DNA of 5,767 nt from an uncultured Collinsella sp. (lineage in GTDB: Bacteria; Actinomycetota; Coriobacteriia; Coriobacteriales; Coriobacteriaceae). The position numbers and the translations under genes are program-made. The stretch is taken from contig UROZ01000126.1 of the NCBI GenBank assembly GCA_900549655.1, positions 1 through 5,767 on the forward strand. The letters are read 5' to 3'. Shown piece after piece: positions 5,289-5,767 of this stretch. Each line of letters begins with the position of its first letter. Position 1 is the stretch's first letter. The notes below the pieces were generated by a model that searched no databases, was not told where the DNA came from, and saw only the letters and a program-made list of their open reading frames with translations.

Positions 5289-5767
5289 CTACGCCTGGCG
5301 GTAGTGATCAAAGAAATCGGCGAGGTCTTCGAGCGACTCTTTGAGCACTTCCATGCGCGGCAGGTACACGATGCGGAAGTGATCGGGCTCGGCCCAGTTA
5401 AAGCCGCCGCCGCGCGTGATCAGAATCTTCTTCTCGTGCAGCAGGTCGAGGGCAAACTGCTCGTCATCGGTGATGTTGAACTTCTTAACATCCATCTTGG
5501 GGAAGATATAGAACGCCGCGCGCGGCTTGACCACCGAGATGCCATCGATCTTGTTGAGTGCCTCATACACAAAGTTGCGCTGCTCGTAGACACGACCGCC
5601 GGGACGGATGTAGTCGTTGACCGACTGATGGCCACCGAGCGCCGTCTGGACGATCGACTGGGCCGGCACGTTGGAGCACAGGCGCATGTTAGAGAGCATG
5701 TTGATACCCATAATGAAGTCGCTCATGCAGCGCTGGTTGCCCGAAAGCACCATCCAGCCAATACGAT
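5289..5767 (-). CDS. alaA: AlaA-type glutamate-pyruvate aminotransferase, C-terminal part
   Basis: Only the last 158 codons are in the window; the gene enters from the right edge. AlaA is a PLP-dependent class I/II aminotransferase that makes alanine from pyruvate and glutamate. The visible part begins RIGWMVLSG, just after the region expected to hold the PLP lysine, which is outside. It continues with MRLCSNVPAQSIVQTALGG, PGGRVYEQRNFVYEAL, VKPRAAFYIFPKMD and DHFRIVYLPR, all characteristic of the AlaA group. The Arg in DHFRIV is the expected substrate carboxylate binder. The stop at 5289-5291 lies 22 bp from a shared terminator. The family is sure; the substrate assignment is moderately sure. 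Confidence 0.85.
   Translation of the reverse strand, partial: RIGWMVLSGNQRCMSDFIMGINMLSNMRLCSNVPAQSIVQTALGGHQSVNDYIRPGGRVYEQRNFVYEALNKIDGISVVKPRAAFYIFPKMDVKKFNITDDEQFALDLLHEKKILITRGGGFNWAEPDHFRIVYLPRMEVLKESLEDLADFFDHYRQA

Overview
The window is GC-rich, gene-dense bacterial DNA. Its gene types suggest a Gram-positive anaerobe of the Actinomycetota, most likely class Coriobacteriia (Collinsella-like). That placement is an inference from overall protein likeness, not from a marker gene. It carries ordinary housekeeping functions, one unusual disordered RGG-repeat protein, and one intergenic stretch unusually dense in inverted repeats.

Left part (1-1810): a vitamin B6 module. The N-terminal end of a MocR/PdxR-type GntR regulator reads leftward off the window edge. 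Diverging from it is pdxS-pdxT, the two subunits of DXP-independent pyridoxal 5'-phosphate (PLP) synthase. The divergent gap holds a 10-bp direct repeat (CTGACCTTAT, 34 bp start to start) that is a good candidate operator for the regulator. The window also ends in a PLP-dependent aminotransferase, but nothing visible links that gene to the B6 module.

Middle (1811-2163): 353 bp without a gene, between convergent pdxT and the RGG gene. It holds four consecutive secondary-structure elements: a perfect 20-bp-arm hairpin, a GTAG...CTAC bounded REP/BIME-like element, a nested 100-nt palindrome whose core looks like a bidirectional terminator, and a 12-bp hairpin abutting the next gene's stop codon. 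Wobble pairs in two of them are compatible with + strand RNA only.

2164-4598 (minus strand): a 289-residue protein with an acidic tail, a MarR-like winged-helix core and a C-terminal tail of 16 RGG motifs, preceded by a leader with possible small hairpins. Upstream of it on the same strand is a 14-segment DHA2-type major facilitator transporter.

4804-5214 (plus strand): a short peptide deformylase with intact metal ligands but Met in place of the usual motif I Gln, and almost no sequence after HExxH. A strong hairpin at 5229-5267 separates it from the convergent 3' part of an AlaA-type glutamate-pyruvate aminotransferase that runs off the right edge.

The strongest candidates for something undescribed are the RGG/winged-helix protein (with its leader) and the structured intergenic region downstream of pdxT.
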